Assembly: GCA_947623455.1 (NCBI GenBank)
Contig: OX392538.1
Coordinates: 36,502,001-36,566,000, forward strand
Source: Mimachlamys varia
Lineage: Eukaryota > Mollusca > Bivalvia > Pectinida > Pectinidae
Length of the DNA stretch: 64,000 nt
Reading direction: 5' to 3'
A program made the translations under genes and the position numbers. The stretch's first letter is position 1, and the number at the start of each line of letters is the position of its first letter. Shown here piece by piece: positions 10,800 to 22,569 of the stretch. The notes under the pieces are model-generated. The model did not search any database, was not told the origin of the DNA, and was given only the letters and a program-made list of their open reading frames with translations.

Positions 10800-13700
10800 G
10801 TAAGTATTTTCGTATGATCTATTGCACTATTGAATCTCATGATTGTAATATGCTCATTAATAACTATGTCGGTGTTTAAGTTTGCTTATGCTTATAATTA
10901 TTGCTAAAGTTTAAAGAAATGGACAAAGAAACCCTGTTTCATGAAGCTGAATGATTAATTACGAATTTCAAAATTACATATTTCTACCAAGGAAAGGCTA
11001 TAAAATGTGTCAAAATATTACGAATACTAGCTGCATTTTGAATATTTATGTACAATATTTTTTATTTATATAGATTCCTATTGGAAATTCACCGAATTAA
11101 CTTATATATATATACAGAGTGCAACTGTTTAAATGCGTATGCAGATCTCGATGTTACACGTATGACAATAGAGTCAAGACCGATGTTTCCATCACAACGT
11201 TTTTAAATTCAAATTTTGCATTGTTATTAAACGTTAAACACTAGTATTCGTTACTTTGATCAATAATCTTGTTTTGTCTATTCCCCCAATGCTTAACGTT
11301 TTCAGATTATATCGAAAAATGATCAGACAACGCAAAAAGTGATGACGTCATAAACATAAATGATTCGCGCTGTTTTTTTGTATTCGAACTTCTGATTGGT
11401 TGAATTTACTTGTAGATAAAATTACGGCCCAATTTTGATTTTTTTAATACCATTTAATTTTTGTCATTAATAAAAACAAAAGTATTAATTATGAGCTAAA
11501 AATGTCTTCTTTATCTCTAGAAATACACACATTTTTTCGTAATACACCAGATAATACAAAAAAAGGTAGTTATTCCTTTTATAGATATCAAATACTGTGA
11601 AATTGGCCACAGCATTTTGTCGAATGTTGATATCAACAAATTTTGAAATATTTTCCCCTCATAATATTTTTATCTCAGATATAATTTGTCTACAGTACAG
11701 GACTGCGTTAAAAGAAGAGGTTATCGAGAAGAAGATCCTCAATAACACGTTTAACGGGACTGGCTACAGTGACAGCATCATTGTGGCAAACGGCACCAAC
11801 CACACTATTGATGAAATCGCAACAAGTAATGTCTGGATATATGTTAAAATAAATAAAACATACTTCTGCCAAATTTTCGTTTAGTTGGTTAGACGTTCGA
11901 CTAACATGTCTGTTTTACGACAAAAGATCATTTATATGAAAGTTCAAGTCAAATTGCAAAAGAATACCATATAACATTATAATTTACTGTATTACACAAA
12001 ATGTTTTGTAGATGTTTTACCATCTCGCGGTACCAACTATAAAAACAAGCAGTAGACCCGTTTTATCATTTAATTATTTGTGTTTACATTCGTTGTTCCA
12101 TGGCAACTACAAAAATCATGAATGTGTATACACATCTTATATTTCCTGTTTATAAAGTATAATATATTCATTTTTTTAATTACCGCTGTTTCATATGTAG
12201 TTTAGAATATGTTGATTCCCACCTTTTGGCCCCTAGCATCACTGAAGAGTCTGAGGAGCACGAAACAGATGTATGATGCAGTTTTAACTTAATTTTTTCG
12301 GCATACTGTATCTATTACAAAATCTAAAAGGTGCATCATAGTATCAAATATGATAGGTGTAATCGGCGCGTATCACGATCATATTTTTAAATTTAGACTT
12401 GACGACTCTCGGATAGAAATTTATAAGTGATTAAATACAATTAATAATGGCTTTTCTTGTTTCGACAAGGCAAAAACATCCTGATTTGAGGCTAGTTTAC
12501 CCCGTATTGCCTAATAAAAGTGAGTTAAACGAACTTAAACAATCCAAAAAACATCGAAACATGAAAATAACTATAATCCGAACTCAAAATATAAATTAAA
12601 CGAATGGCAAAATATGAAGAAAAGACAAATTTGCACGGAGACTATTGAAAATAAGAGAAAAAAAGAGAATAAGATTAACGTTTTCGAATATAACAAGGGG
12701 TACTAATGATCACATCAAAAAGAAAAAGAAAACAAAATCAAAGCAAGATGCACGTATTAAAATGTGTTTGTTGATTAAAAAAAAACATAAACTAAAACTT
12801 GTGAGTGTGGATTTTAAAATTTGGCATTAAATACTTCAAAAATGCATTATACTCATACAGCCGTTTCATCCTCTTGGTCATCAATAGGGATGCTATAGGG
12901 GGCAAATGGATGGAAATCGGTCAAAACTATATCTTCATCACTCTATGCGTTCAGCATGTGAACGTTCAGTATCACATAACAAGTATTAAAAAGTTCGTGT
13001 GTTCTCTTCAGTTTTTTAACTACTGCCATTTGTGTTGTTATAGTTGTGCGAGAAGTAATCTCGGTGCCAACAAAGGGAGAAACAGGACAAGTAAACATCC
13101 TGGGACTTGTCGTGTTCTCCGTATGTATGGGCGTCATCATAGGCCGTATGGGCCCTCGGGGGAAGCCCATTGTCGACTTCTGCAATTGTTTGGTGGAGGC
13201 TACCATGAACCTCTTCATCGTCTTCATCTGGTAAAATAAAGCGCATTTATCGGGGCAATTAAGATGTACAAATAGTTATAGATATATCTAACACTATTTC
13301 TAGAAATTATATATCGATACATTCGAGTGACATATGTCATAATCTGATGATACAATATGAATTATTAAATGAATAATAGTTTGATATTTCATTTTATTGC
13401 TTAAAAAATCAAGAATATCCAGATTTTAAAATGTTTAGGAACATTTAAACATTCTGAAACAATCTGGTTATTTTTTTCATGATTTATTTACTTATTTTGT
13501 TCTGAAGGTAATTCAGGACGTCAACTTGTTTAACTTGATTTTAAATAATTTTCAAACGATTAAATCACAGGTTTTAAAATTGCGTAATCCTTTTGATTCA
13601 TAGATAAGTTGCAAAGACAAAGCTGTGTATTGGTTACTTTGTTGTATCTATTTGATTTACTGATTTTTCTTTTTTGTTTATATTATTCCTTCTTTTATAT

Positions 13701-16700
13701 TTATTTTTGTATTTAGAAGCAACGGTCAGCATGGTTTGTAAACAAACACCTTTCTCCTTCCAGGTACTCCCCTGTAGGGATCATGTTTCTGATCGCCGGT
13801 AAGATAGTGGCTATGGAAGATTTCAGTGTCCTGTTGACCCAGGTAGGACTCTACTTCCTCACCGTGCTATGTGGACTGTTCCTACATGGCGCCCTTGTCC
13901 TTCCCGGGCTCTATTTCCTGTGCACCAGGAAGAATCCATACAAGTTTATGTGCGGAATTTTCCAAGCCATGGCTACAGCGTTTGGAACATCGAGCAGGTA
14001 AGACATAACCAATTTCTGGTGAAAGAAGTCGTTTTCTGAGGTATATTCAGGAAAGTTATATTTTAGATTATAATTTTAGTTATAGCTCTGCAAAGTGACA
14101 AGTCGGTCTTGAACGTTCGATACGTACAATGTTTGTGTTTAAAGCAAAAACAAAGAACACCTAAGCGTCAACAAAGCCTGAATCCGAACTCAAAATCGAT
14201 TAAACTAGAGACAGAATATGAACAAAGGGAAGATTTACACAGAGACCCTTGAAAAAGTGAAGAGAATAAGACTAGGTTATCCGGAAAAGTGCTTCATCGA
14301 CGACACTCACCATGTACATCTAGGTCACTTCCAAGTACATGTTACGTCCTCAAAGTGAGAACTGGGGCATTATTTTCAATCACAACAAGCAGGCATACTA
14401 ATCAGTATATTCCACCTTCATATTAAACAAGGATATGGAATATTTCTCACGAAGACCAAGATAGCGACCATAAAACTTAATAGTGTCTACAACCTGCATC
14501 TCTGGAATCCCTGTACTGTAAGTTTGTTTATGACATCTACGAGACCAACACCTATCTCAAAAATTGAGATCACGTATTTCTAAATTAATCAATTGCACAA
14601 ATTATATATAAGGGTGTCTTGTACCATTCCATTCTCTCTTGCCATTGTTTAGATACTTCACAGTAACGTCTCTTTAAATACGAGCATGATTATGCCTTAT
14701 TTTTGCAGACATCGCATTCATTTAATCTTATCTAGTGTGCGAATGGGCGAGTCTAATAATATATCAATAAATAAAATACAAATTCTACATCTAAGCATCA
14801 ATTAGAATTGTTTAACGATTTCCTTCAATTAACAAATCATAAGATCTGGGGCATCATATCAATTAAAAGATTTGAAAGTCCCGATTATAAAAAATATGAG
14901 AAAGAAATGCCATGATTTAACAGATTTGTTGTCTGATATGAGCATGTAGTCGGCTTCAACAGGCTTTCCGCGCGACCATGCAACCGATCAATATCAATGG
15001 CAATGATTTGTTTGAATGTGTGTCCATATCATTTGATCAGTGATACAGACATAAACATATGCTTGATCGTTTGGTTGTGGCTCAACATGGTACACTTTCA
15101 GAGGTTCGGTGCCTTTCCGTACCATTTTATCGTGCTGTTTCCATAGCACTAAAGACTTCATGGCTACCAACACTTCTAAACGTATGCTTTGATTAAAACG
15201 AATTTTTTAGTATTCGTGTTTGAAGATGAAACTATAACTCTGTATCGGTCTTTCGAGGGTTTGTGTTAAGGCTGAGATACTCCGCGTCAAAATACAAATC
15301 TGCTCTACAGCGTATGCCCTAAGGGGCCAAGTCGCATACATAATTATGTAAGTTTTCTTTGTTCCATATTCCCCCACGACCAGCCGTGCAAACATTGATC
15401 AAACCGAAGTACGCTTTCAAAAATTAGATCGGCTTGTTTGATCCTTTTTCGTTTTTAATTAAAACACAAAATACCTTAGGCGGTTTCCCTTGTGCAAGTG
15501 AAATGAGCCCGTACGCCGTGCCGCCATTGATGGGATTACTATGGCATATATGGATGTGAAGATCATTGCTATAAATAAGCTGGTTTACTGGATTTGAGTA
15601 GCAGATTGTATATAATGATGTATTATTGATTTAAAAGAACAACAGAGAGAAGGTATCACTCGCGCTTTTTTTGTCATTAAATATTTTGAATCTTTTTAGT
15701 CTCAAATATATATATATTATATATGTCACTAATACCAATGCAGAATCGGAGAAAGCATGATCGCAGGGAATTAATTTGGGTTCGCCAGCTTAATCAGCAG
15801 CTTTATTTTACCTGCTTGCCGTTTTTTTTAATTAATTCGAACAGTGGCACGATTGAGAATACTTAGTATTACCATGCACTTAATAACTATAAAAAATTAT
15901 TCAATATTAGTTTTAATGGAATATTTCTAGTGCATTTCACTATCTGAATTATGAAATTTTTTTGGGGCCAGTTTGTTCTTTCAATCGCCTCCTAGGCTTC
16001 ATTTGTTAGTCATTTGCTTTGAATCACTGACGAGTCCTAGAAGGACCAAACAGCTACATGTTGAACTTAATTTAATAATTTGATCTATGTATGACCACTT
16101 TTTGTTCACCTGGTCAAACCGTGAGGTGAGCTTATAGAATCCATTAGTTTGTTTGTCCGTCGTCCAACCTGTGTGCGTCAACTTTTTCCTTAAAAACGAC
16201 TTTTTCTGAAAACCAAAAAGTGTATAGCCATTGTATTTGGTATGGAGCTTTTTTAGATGGAGCCTGACAAATGTGCAACAAAATACCATGCCCTACTTTC
16301 AAGGCCACTGGCGATAAATAAATCAAAACATCTGAATGACATCTTCCGAAATACCGAAAGTCCAAGAGACATGATATTGCGCTGGTAGCTCTCGTGGAAG
16401 TCAAACCCATTTGGTTCTATTTAATTACTTTGTCAATGTAAAATGTGTTAAAAGACCCAACAACTTCTTTTAAATAACCAAACGGTCATTTTGATGCTTT
16501 TTGGTGAGCAGTGTTTTAGAGTGAAGTTGCAATCAAGTTTGTTTCAATGAATTACTTTGAGACACTTTCAAGATCAAAAGGGTTTAAATAAAGTTAATGT
16601 TTATTTGTGATCTGAATATCAAAGAAACTTCTTATCAAAGGGCCTGAAATGTGGTGAAAGATAAAATAACTTATACCAACATACCAAAAGTAAAATTCAT

Positions 16701-19093
16701 ATCATTCGAAAAATGAAAAATAAAATCATTTCAGTTAATATCAATCATGTCAAAAGTAATACAATCTTCCAACAAAGACCAAGTCTGCGTAGGGTGTTGG
16801 AACTTAGTCTTTTTAAATACATTTGATCCTGACTCTATGTACAGTTCACAAATCTTATATGGATAACAGGTGAGCAATGCAGGTCCTTAATTAGGACATC
16901 TTGTTATTATTTTAAAAAATCTAAATTATTTCCTTTTCAGTTCCGCAACCATGCCCGTCACTCTCCATTGCTTGGAGCATAATAACCACATCGACCCCCG
17001 TGTGAGCACATTTGTGATCCCCGTTGGAGCAACCATTAATATGGATGGCACTGCTCTGTATGAAGCCGTTGCCGCACTCTTCATTGCGCAAGTCAATGCT
17101 GCCACTATGTCGTTTGGTCAAATTGTTACCATCAGGTAAGTTAGATATAAGGTGAGGCTGATTACACAAGTCAGTGCTGCCACTATGTCGTTTGGTCAAA
17201 TTGTTACCATCAGGTAAGTGAAATATAAGATAAGGCTGATTACGCAAGTCGATGCTGCCACTATGTCGTTTGGTCAAATTGTTACCATCAGGTAAGTGAA
17301 ATATAAGATAAGGCTGATTGACCTGTTAAAATAAACAAAACTGCCCTTACTCCGTATGCTATGAATATTTTACAGATAAAAACTTGACAGAGTGAAAATA
17401 CATCAAATTAAGATGTGTATGAACAATAATGAATTTAAGATTTTACTGTTTTTTCATGAGTTATCACCCCTTTAAACATTATATTTATGTTCCAGAAAGT
17501 TTGCAAGCGTGTGGTTTATATCTTCGTTGGCTCGCATCTATATTCTCTCATTTCTCTTTGTTTTTAACTGTCATTGGTTTCTCTGTTATTAAATAACAGT
17601 TGACTGAATTATTGTGTGCATTTATAGTTGCAAAATAAATTCACACGTACGCTAAACAGCTCAATAATTATATTCAGTTTGATAGCTGTAGTGAATACAG
17701 TCATATTGTTCAATCAACACCCTATTTCAATCTCCTAGATTTTTAGGAAGATTACATGAGGTAGGTGTAGTATGAAATATATGTTAATCTTTAAACCAAA
17801 AATACATAACGCTCATTCAGCTCTCGTTAAGCGTATTACCTTATCGCACCGGTGTTTAAACATTGTCTTAAATGCACTGTATCTCCTTAAAGCTATAGTA
17901 ACTACATTTTGAAATATTAAATATAAGCTTCTGGGTTGCATGATTCTCGAAGGTGACAAGGAACTACTTAAACAACATTTTTGTTGCTGAAAATATTCAA
18001 ACATAGCAGAACAAAATGATTTTTTAAATTTCCATCGAAACCTTTTTTTTCATCTTTCCCCGATATCTATCAAATTAATGAATTTTCTAGAAGCCATTTA
18101 AATTTAGGCCCCAGCTACCGCACACATTTTCTGTTTTTACGTGATGAACACATAAAATCTAAACTTTTTGGTTCGTTACATCGTAACACATATTTATTAA
18201 TACATATCCTGATAAATGGGGTAGGCAATCGCGCTTTATTACAAGACAGTCGAATTGCGTAATAAAATGCACTTAATTATAGCTTGATATGTAATTTCTT
18301 CACATTCGTTCTAGATATTGCCTTAACTATGAGCAAAGTTCATTATCTGTTGTGTTTACAATACGATACTTTTTTCATGACTTAAATTTATCTTGGTAGA
18401 AGATAATGTAAATAAGAAGAGCGCTGCTCCTTAAATGTATATACTCTTGAATTCAGCATCACTGCCACGGCTGCTTCCATTGGGGCCGCAGGTGTTCCCC
18501 AGGCTGGACTAGTAACCATGGTGATCGTTTTGGCTGCTGTCGGACTTCCTATCGATGACATCACACTTATTCTCGTCGTTGATTGGTTCCTGTAAGATTT
18601 TTTTTTAATCTATTAATTAGTACAGAAGTGTAGTTATTTGGGAATACTGTCTCGAAAAGAAGTAATGTTTGAGACAAAAACTGCATATCTTAGATAAGCT
18701 TTACGTATCTTATTCTTTATGAAAAAATATATTAATTTACATATTTTTGGGTAACTGTTGTTCAGCTTATCATGCATGAAATTATCATTTCGACACATGC
18801 TATTTTAGTAAAAATTTGCTTGATTCAACATGTATCATATAATTTATCATGTTTAAAGATTTCAAACATTTTAGATAATTTTATTCTGTATTCTTCTCAT
18901 TAACAGCGACCGTTTCCGGACTATGACCAACGTGACAGGCGACAGTCTTGGAGCAGGGCTCGTATACGAGTTATCAAAGCACGAGTTACCTCCCTTGGAG
19001 GCAGAGGAAGCAGGACCTACAGCAATCACGACGGAAAACCCGGGAACAAACAAGGCAGTCTCAAACGGGACCGACTCAATGACGGCTGTGTAA
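10757..19093 (+). CDS. EAAT (SLC1A family): excitatory amino acid transporter (SLC1 family), 3' two thirds
   Basis: Sodium-coupled plasma-membrane glutamate/aspartate transporter. Seven exons are visible: 10,757-10,799, 11,696-11,825, 13,044-13,230, 13,764-13,997, 16,941-17,135, 18,457-18,591 and 18,907-19,093. All have GT/AG borders and matching phases, giving about 370 residues. Family hallmarks in order: an extracellular loop with four N-glycosylation sequons; the transmembrane 4-6 region; hairpin 1 '[11 protein letters not shown]'; the transmembrane 7 motif 'NMDGTALYE'; hairpin 2 '[17 protein letters not shown]'; and transmembrane 8 'DRFRTMTNV'. The latter keeps the Asp and Arg that bind substrate in glutamate carriers; neutral amino acid carriers lack the Arg. 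Transmembrane segments 1-3 and the start codon are not seen and probably lie upstream of the window. Oddity: the donor of the 16,941 exon lies in a 78-bp triplication. Confidence 0.95.
11696..11825 (+). CDS. EAAT (SLC1A family): EAAT exon b (glycosylated extracellular loop)
   Basis: Starts after TCTACAG (11,695) and ends before GTAATG. It encodes the large extracellular loop between transmembrane 3 and 4, starting '[13 protein letters not shown]'. Sequons NNT, NGT, NGT and NHT are crowded into about 20 residues. This loop is the most variable part of the family, so the call rests on its position and phase. Confidence 0.85.
12208..12345 (+). repeat. hammerhead-bearing repeat HR, copy B
   Basis: Inside the EAAT intron between exons b and c. 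It contains 'GATTCCCACCTTTTGGCCCC', the ribozyme motif and 'CGGCATACTGTAT'. Same strand as the gene. Confidence 0.8.
12236..12279 (+). ncRNA. hammerhead ribozyme motif, type I (copy B)
   Basis: Stem I GCATCA/TGATGC is fully paired (6 bp). Box 1 CTGAAGA and box 2 GAAA are intact. Stem III C/G closes AGAT. The predicted cleavage follows GTA, at 12,273/12,274. Stem II is damaged (GTCT...AGCAC), so activity is doubtful. If active it would cut the EAAT pre-mRNA within an intron. Confidence 0.75.
12560..12700 (+). repeat. dispersed repeat R1, degenerate fragment
   Basis: Keeps 'ATAATCCGAACTCAAAAT', 'GGCAAAATATGAA', 'GGAGAC' and 'AAGAGAATAAGA', with many changes. Lies in the EAAT b-c intron. Confidence 0.55.
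13044..13230 (+). CDS. EAAT (SLC1A family): EAAT exon c (transmembrane 4 region)
   Basis: Acceptor GTTATAG, donor TG|GTAAAA. It encodes '[17 protein letters not shown]' followed by '[18 protein letters not shown]', matching the helix and following segment of animal EAATs. The tryptophan codon is split with the next exon. Confidence 0.95.
13764..13997 (+). CDS. EAAT (SLC1A family): EAAT exon d (transmembrane 5-6, start of hairpin 1)
   Basis: Acceptor CTCCTTCCAG, donor AG|GTAAGA. It encodes '[15 protein letters not shown]', '[14 protein letters not shown]' and 'ATAFGTSS', all strongly family-specific. Confidence 0.97.
14154..14490 (+). repeat. dispersed repeat R1, copy 3
   Basis: Near full-length copy in the EAAT d-e intron, with 'CCGAACTCAAAATCGATTA', 'GTGAAGAGAATAAGACTAGG', 'GCTTCATCGACGACACTC', 'CACAACAAGCAGGCATACTA' and 'GACCAAGATAGCGACC'. 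Confidence 0.8.
16015..16080 (+). repeat. hammerhead-bearing repeat HR, fragment C
   Basis: Only the ribozyme core and short flanks are recognisable. The 5' block 'CCCACCTTTTGGCCCC' is missing. Located in the EAAT d-e intron. Confidence 0.6.
16021..16064 (+). ncRNA. decayed hammerhead ribozyme motif (copy C)
   Basis: Box 1 CTGACGA and stem II GTCCT/AGGAC are intact. Box 2 is CAAA instead of GAAA, and stem I pairs only partly. Predicted inactive. Confidence 0.65.
16104..16905. mobile_element. ~0.8-kb dispersed repeat with GTGAGC-type ends
   Basis: Starts 'TTCACCTGGTCAAACC' and 'GAGGTGAGCTTATAGAA', continues through 'GTTTGTCCGTCGTCCAACC', and ends 'CAGGTGAGCAATGCAGGTCC'. I recognise this architecture as a repeat common in bivalve genomes, from memory and without a search. 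Non-coding, located in the EAAT d-e intron. The ends are approximate. Confidence 0.6.
16941..17135 (+). CDS. EAAT (SLC1A family): EAAT exon e (hairpin 1, transmembrane 7)
   Basis: Acceptor CCTTTTCAG, donor CAG|GTAAGTTAG. It encodes '[14 protein letters not shown]', '[15 protein letters not shown]' and 'FIAQVN'. Its last 47 bases plus 31 bases of intron are repeated twice more downstream, each with its own good donor. Only the first donor keeps the reading frame, because retained sequence beyond it hits TAA at 17,137-17,139. Confidence 0.97.
17087..17320 (+). repeat. 78-bp tandem triplication of exon end and splice donor
   Basis: Three adjacent near-identical units each contain 47 bases of the end of EAAT exon e, then GTAAGT and about 26 further bases of intron. 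Donors fall at 17,136, 17,214 and 17,292, exactly 78 apart. Units two and three share GTAAGTGAAATATAAGA and resemble each other more than unit one. Confidence 0.97.
18457..18591 (+). CDS. EAAT (SLC1A family): EAAT exon f (hairpin 2)
   Basis: Acceptor TTGAATTCAG, donor CT|GTAAGA. It encodes '[18 protein letters not shown]' and '[18 protein letters not shown]', the extracellular gate and the run into transmembrane 8. Confidence 0.97.
18907..19093 (+). CDS. EAAT (SLC1A family): EAAT exon g (transmembrane 8, cytoplasmic tail, stop)
   Basis: Acceptor ATTAACAG. It begins '[19 protein letters not shown]', which includes the substrate-binding Asp and Arg, and continues into a ~40-residue hydrophilic tail rich in Glu, Thr and Asn, ending in TAA. 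No classical AATAAA was seen immediately downstream. A variant ATTAAA is near 20,042 before an AAAC microsatellite. Confidence 0.96.
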
Positions 19094-20036
19094 AAAAAAA
19101 AAACATCGTTTATGACGTCATATCTTTCCAATGATCAACGAGCCGATGTCGAATGACGTCAAAATGACGTCATTTGATGCTTGTCGTTTGCAATTATAAG
19201 ACGATTGGTGCAAGTTCTGGATTTCTGAGGAGATCGTGCGTGTTCAAAAAGGAAATGTACGGAAAAGGCGCACTTGAGAGAAATATATCAGGTTTTTTGC
19301 TAAACGGCAGCATACCAAACTTACACAAACGGAATAACGTTCCCCACCCAAGGTTGTGCATGTTTTATTTACTGTAGAGAACTGTACTGTGTATAGTTTG
19401 TTTTTAGTTATATATTCTTAAATACTTGAATTACCAACTAGAATATACTGAAAGAGCAATTTAAAAAGACTAACCAACCAACCATTCAAATTCGTAATCG
19501 AAATTTGAAGAACCTGGTAGATATGATATTTAGATTTCAATTTACTAAACCTGAAAGAGGATTTTGTTTATGTGGCCAATCAGATTTGCATATCTTACTC
19601 TGCTAAAAGAAAGTCGGCCAATTCGTTGAGTTGTAGACATATGCAAATTTGCAAATACATATATAATAGAATATTATCAGAAAAAAATGAAGACTGCCGT
19701 TTAAATATGTATAAAAGCGATGAAATAATATTAGATGATAATAGAATGTTGTCAACAGATTTCTGTTAGATTGATGAGATATTGTCTGTCTATGATAAGT
19801 TATGAAAAATAATAGAATGTTATAACTGGAACATACAGGCAATAAGTACGTCATATATAGTGTAAGTTCATCATAAGTGTTATATTTTAGCATAGCATTT
19901 TCACTGTATAAATCATCAGTATGTTTCTCACAAATATATCGTAAATAGTCCTCCTTTTTATCCAGTACATTTGTATGTATATACTTTTATATAATAATTC
20001 ATATGTTATTTTATGCAATTCATAAGCATACATGGA
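19094..20036. other. EAAT 3' UTR and flank
   Basis: No further coding exon. It follows the transporter stop codon and a run of A residues. Length and polyadenylation site are not determinable by eye. Confidence 0.4.
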
Positions 20037-20079
20037 TCTCAATTAAAGGATGTATGTAAACAAACAAACAAACAAACAG
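20037..20079. repeat. ATTAAA plus AAAC microsatellite
   Basis: 'CAATTAAAGGATGTATGT' is followed by five AAAC units (20,059-20,078). It could be a retroelement 3' tail or the EAAT polyadenylation region. Confidence 0.6.
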
Positions 20080-22420
20080 TCCCTTATCGAATTTTACTTC
20101 ATTAAGATTTAAGGATATATTCATTTCTTTATTTTATAACATCTCCAATATTGTCATTTCAACTTACAGTAATTCTTTCCTATCTGAACATTTTGTTCAT
20201 TTTGTATCTCTTCTTTTTTTTTGGCGTTACCTAATTGATAAAATTGATTACTAATATCATTTAAACTTTTTACGTTCTAAATTTATCGGATTTTGGACAA
20301 GCCATTTTCCTTTAAGTTGATTTTGTCAGGAAACTCTGATCCACAATTAAAATTTGTTATGCTATTTCAAAAAAGACCATGCATATCTCTTTATCTGATA
20401 ATACATTATACAACTATGATATTTTCGATTCTGACAGTTTCAGGATATTTTTATCGAAGGCCAAAACAGCTAATTCATTTGTGGCATATTATGTCTCTAT
20501 ATTGTTACAATAGTCTATATGCACTTGGTATGCGTTCTTATGTAACCTTATTGATTTTGTAAAGCATTTTTACTGGATGTATTAATTGCTTGTGGGTATA
20601 TATACATTTTTGGACTAAAAAATATCAATATTATAGGATATGGGTATATTAAACGTCAAGTGTTCGATGATTGTCTAAAAATATCCGAAGAGTGAAGAAA
20701 ATCGCATTTGGAACTCAAAAATCGATAAACTATGACAACAAATAATGAAACGAAAAGTTTTCAAGGAGAACATTTGGAATAAATTAAAGGTGATTAAAAC
20801 AATGTGTTTCGTAAAGATACAAGAGTCTTCAGCTTTAGCAATGAACAATATAAAAGATGACTTAACACACACATATGATGACGTAAAATATGACATAATA
20901 CACAATATAACAATGTTATTATCGTCCTATAACACACATTGCTATTGGTGGCAAAGAATAAGCACTAAATAAGGGCTGTATGTAAGTTTGCAAGCTATCG
21001 AAATACCTGTTAAAGGGCCATATGGTGTTGTTAGATGTATTTACGTTTTATTAGAACAAGTAACTATAAGTCTTATTAACAATGAAATTGACGACAACCG
21101 CGATTGATGATGTCACAATAGCAACTGATGACGTTCCAATAGCAAATATTGTTAAAATATCATATCAAACTTCCCGTCTTAATGCATCGCAATGGAGGGA
21201 TGAGGAGCAATGAAGACATATCGAATTTTAAATGGTAAAATAAACTTCTCAATGATTGAACAGGGTATAGGATGATGACAACGAAACTCAAACGCACACT
21301 AATGGGCACAATCAAAAACGTCTATATACTTGTAAGTCCAACTTTAATATTTTAATATAAAAACATCTGCCTTATTAAAAAAATATTATTTAAGAATGAT
21401 AATTTTGAATCCAAAAATCAAATTTTGTTTTGTGTTTTGAAATTATGAAGCTAGGGATACAACTCAAGTTGACACATAACTACCAGCTGAAGAGAATATT
21501 TGCTCGCTGAGTCACAACAGGTGTATGATAGATTCCCTTATTTTGCCACATTCATTTACCAAAGATTAAAAGACAATTTGTATTCCTTGCCATGGGATGA
21601 ATGATGGAATCATTCTAGCAGAGGGTTTCTTTTAAACTGTGTAAAGCCCGCAGAATGCCTCTTTCATCGTTTCTACCTTGCGGCGGCACCTTAGCGAAAA
21701 TGGTTTGTTTCTCATTCCACTCACCAGTGTTAGCTCAGAAACCGCAACAAAAATGGCGTTGTAATGTTGTGGCATCAGTATGTTCAAGAGAATGGTCAAT
21801 CGTATAGAAATTTTACCCCCGGACTGTTCTGTCATGTACGCACGTAAATGAGAGAAAACAGTTTCTGTAATGTCTGAGAAATTTCACTGACGACATGCAT
21901 TTGTACATACCGTAGAAAAACGTATATTTGTCCCTGTATCTGTGACGTGTGTTCAGTCACAATGACGTATAAATATTTTCATCAATAGATTCATTTAGTT
22001 GATTTTTTTGTACCATTTTGTACGATAACATGTAATTGATTTTAGATAAGTCAATGACTGTGTTATAGAGTAGAAGTTAGATATATCCTAAACATGCTTA
22101 ACATAAGTAAACCTGTTCCATTCACAATATTTCAAATGATGTTATCCATAACTGTAGACATTGTTTCGTTTCATAACATGATCAATACTCTCTATACAAT
22201 GTATTGGGTCTAATTATATTCACAATTAGACTAGAAGGAGAAACATATTTTTTCACACAGTTAATAGTTTCTGCACGAAGCAATATCTCTTATGTGTAGC
22301 GATATTTTCAAATATATATCAAGTGGTACCTAGTCAGAACTATAGCAATTCTAGTTTTTAGAGTTTTTTTGTTTTAATTTGTTTACAATATGACGTAACA
22401 CACAGATATGCAGCTAAATT
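20080..22420. other. gene-free stretch
   Basis: AT-rich, with short open frames only (for example 20,293-20,562 plus and 21,632-21,835 minus). None has a recognisable domain or splice context. Confidence 0.4.
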
Positions 22421-22424
22421 TAGT

Positions 22425-22565
22425 AATGGATACAGTATGCCGAAAAAAAAATTAAATTGCATCATATAGCTATTTCGTCCTCCTAGGACTCTTCAGTGAT
22501 TCTAGGGGACCAAAAGGTGGGAACCAATAATATCTAAAATTATGTAGAAGCTGAAGGTTCAGATG
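22425..22565 (-). repeat. hammerhead-bearing repeat HR, copy D
   Basis: Minus-strand copy with 'GGTTCCCACCTTTTGGTCCCC', the ribozyme motif and 'CGGCATACTGTATCC'. Confidence 0.8.
22459..22502 (-). ncRNA. hammerhead ribozyme motif, type I (copy D)
   Basis: Box 1 CTGAAGA, stem II GTCCT/AGGAC and box 2 GAAA are intact. Stem III is closed by U-A instead of the C-G of the other copies, a compensating change around the constant loop AGCT. Stem I GAATCA/TGATGC has one A-G mismatch. The cleavage site is TA|TGATGC. Plausibly active. Confidence 0.8.
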
Positions 22566-22569
22566 CGCA

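Noticed and set aside
12805..13239. Longest plus-strand open frame (144 codons)
   Set aside because: It crosses the real EAAT exon at 13,044-13,230 in the wrong frame. The correct frame shows clear family motifs and matching splice sites.
16921..17277. 118-codon minus-strand frame with a repeated peptide
   Set aside because: It is the shadow of EAAT exon e and its 78-bp triplication; 78 is a multiple of three, so the antisense frame stays open.
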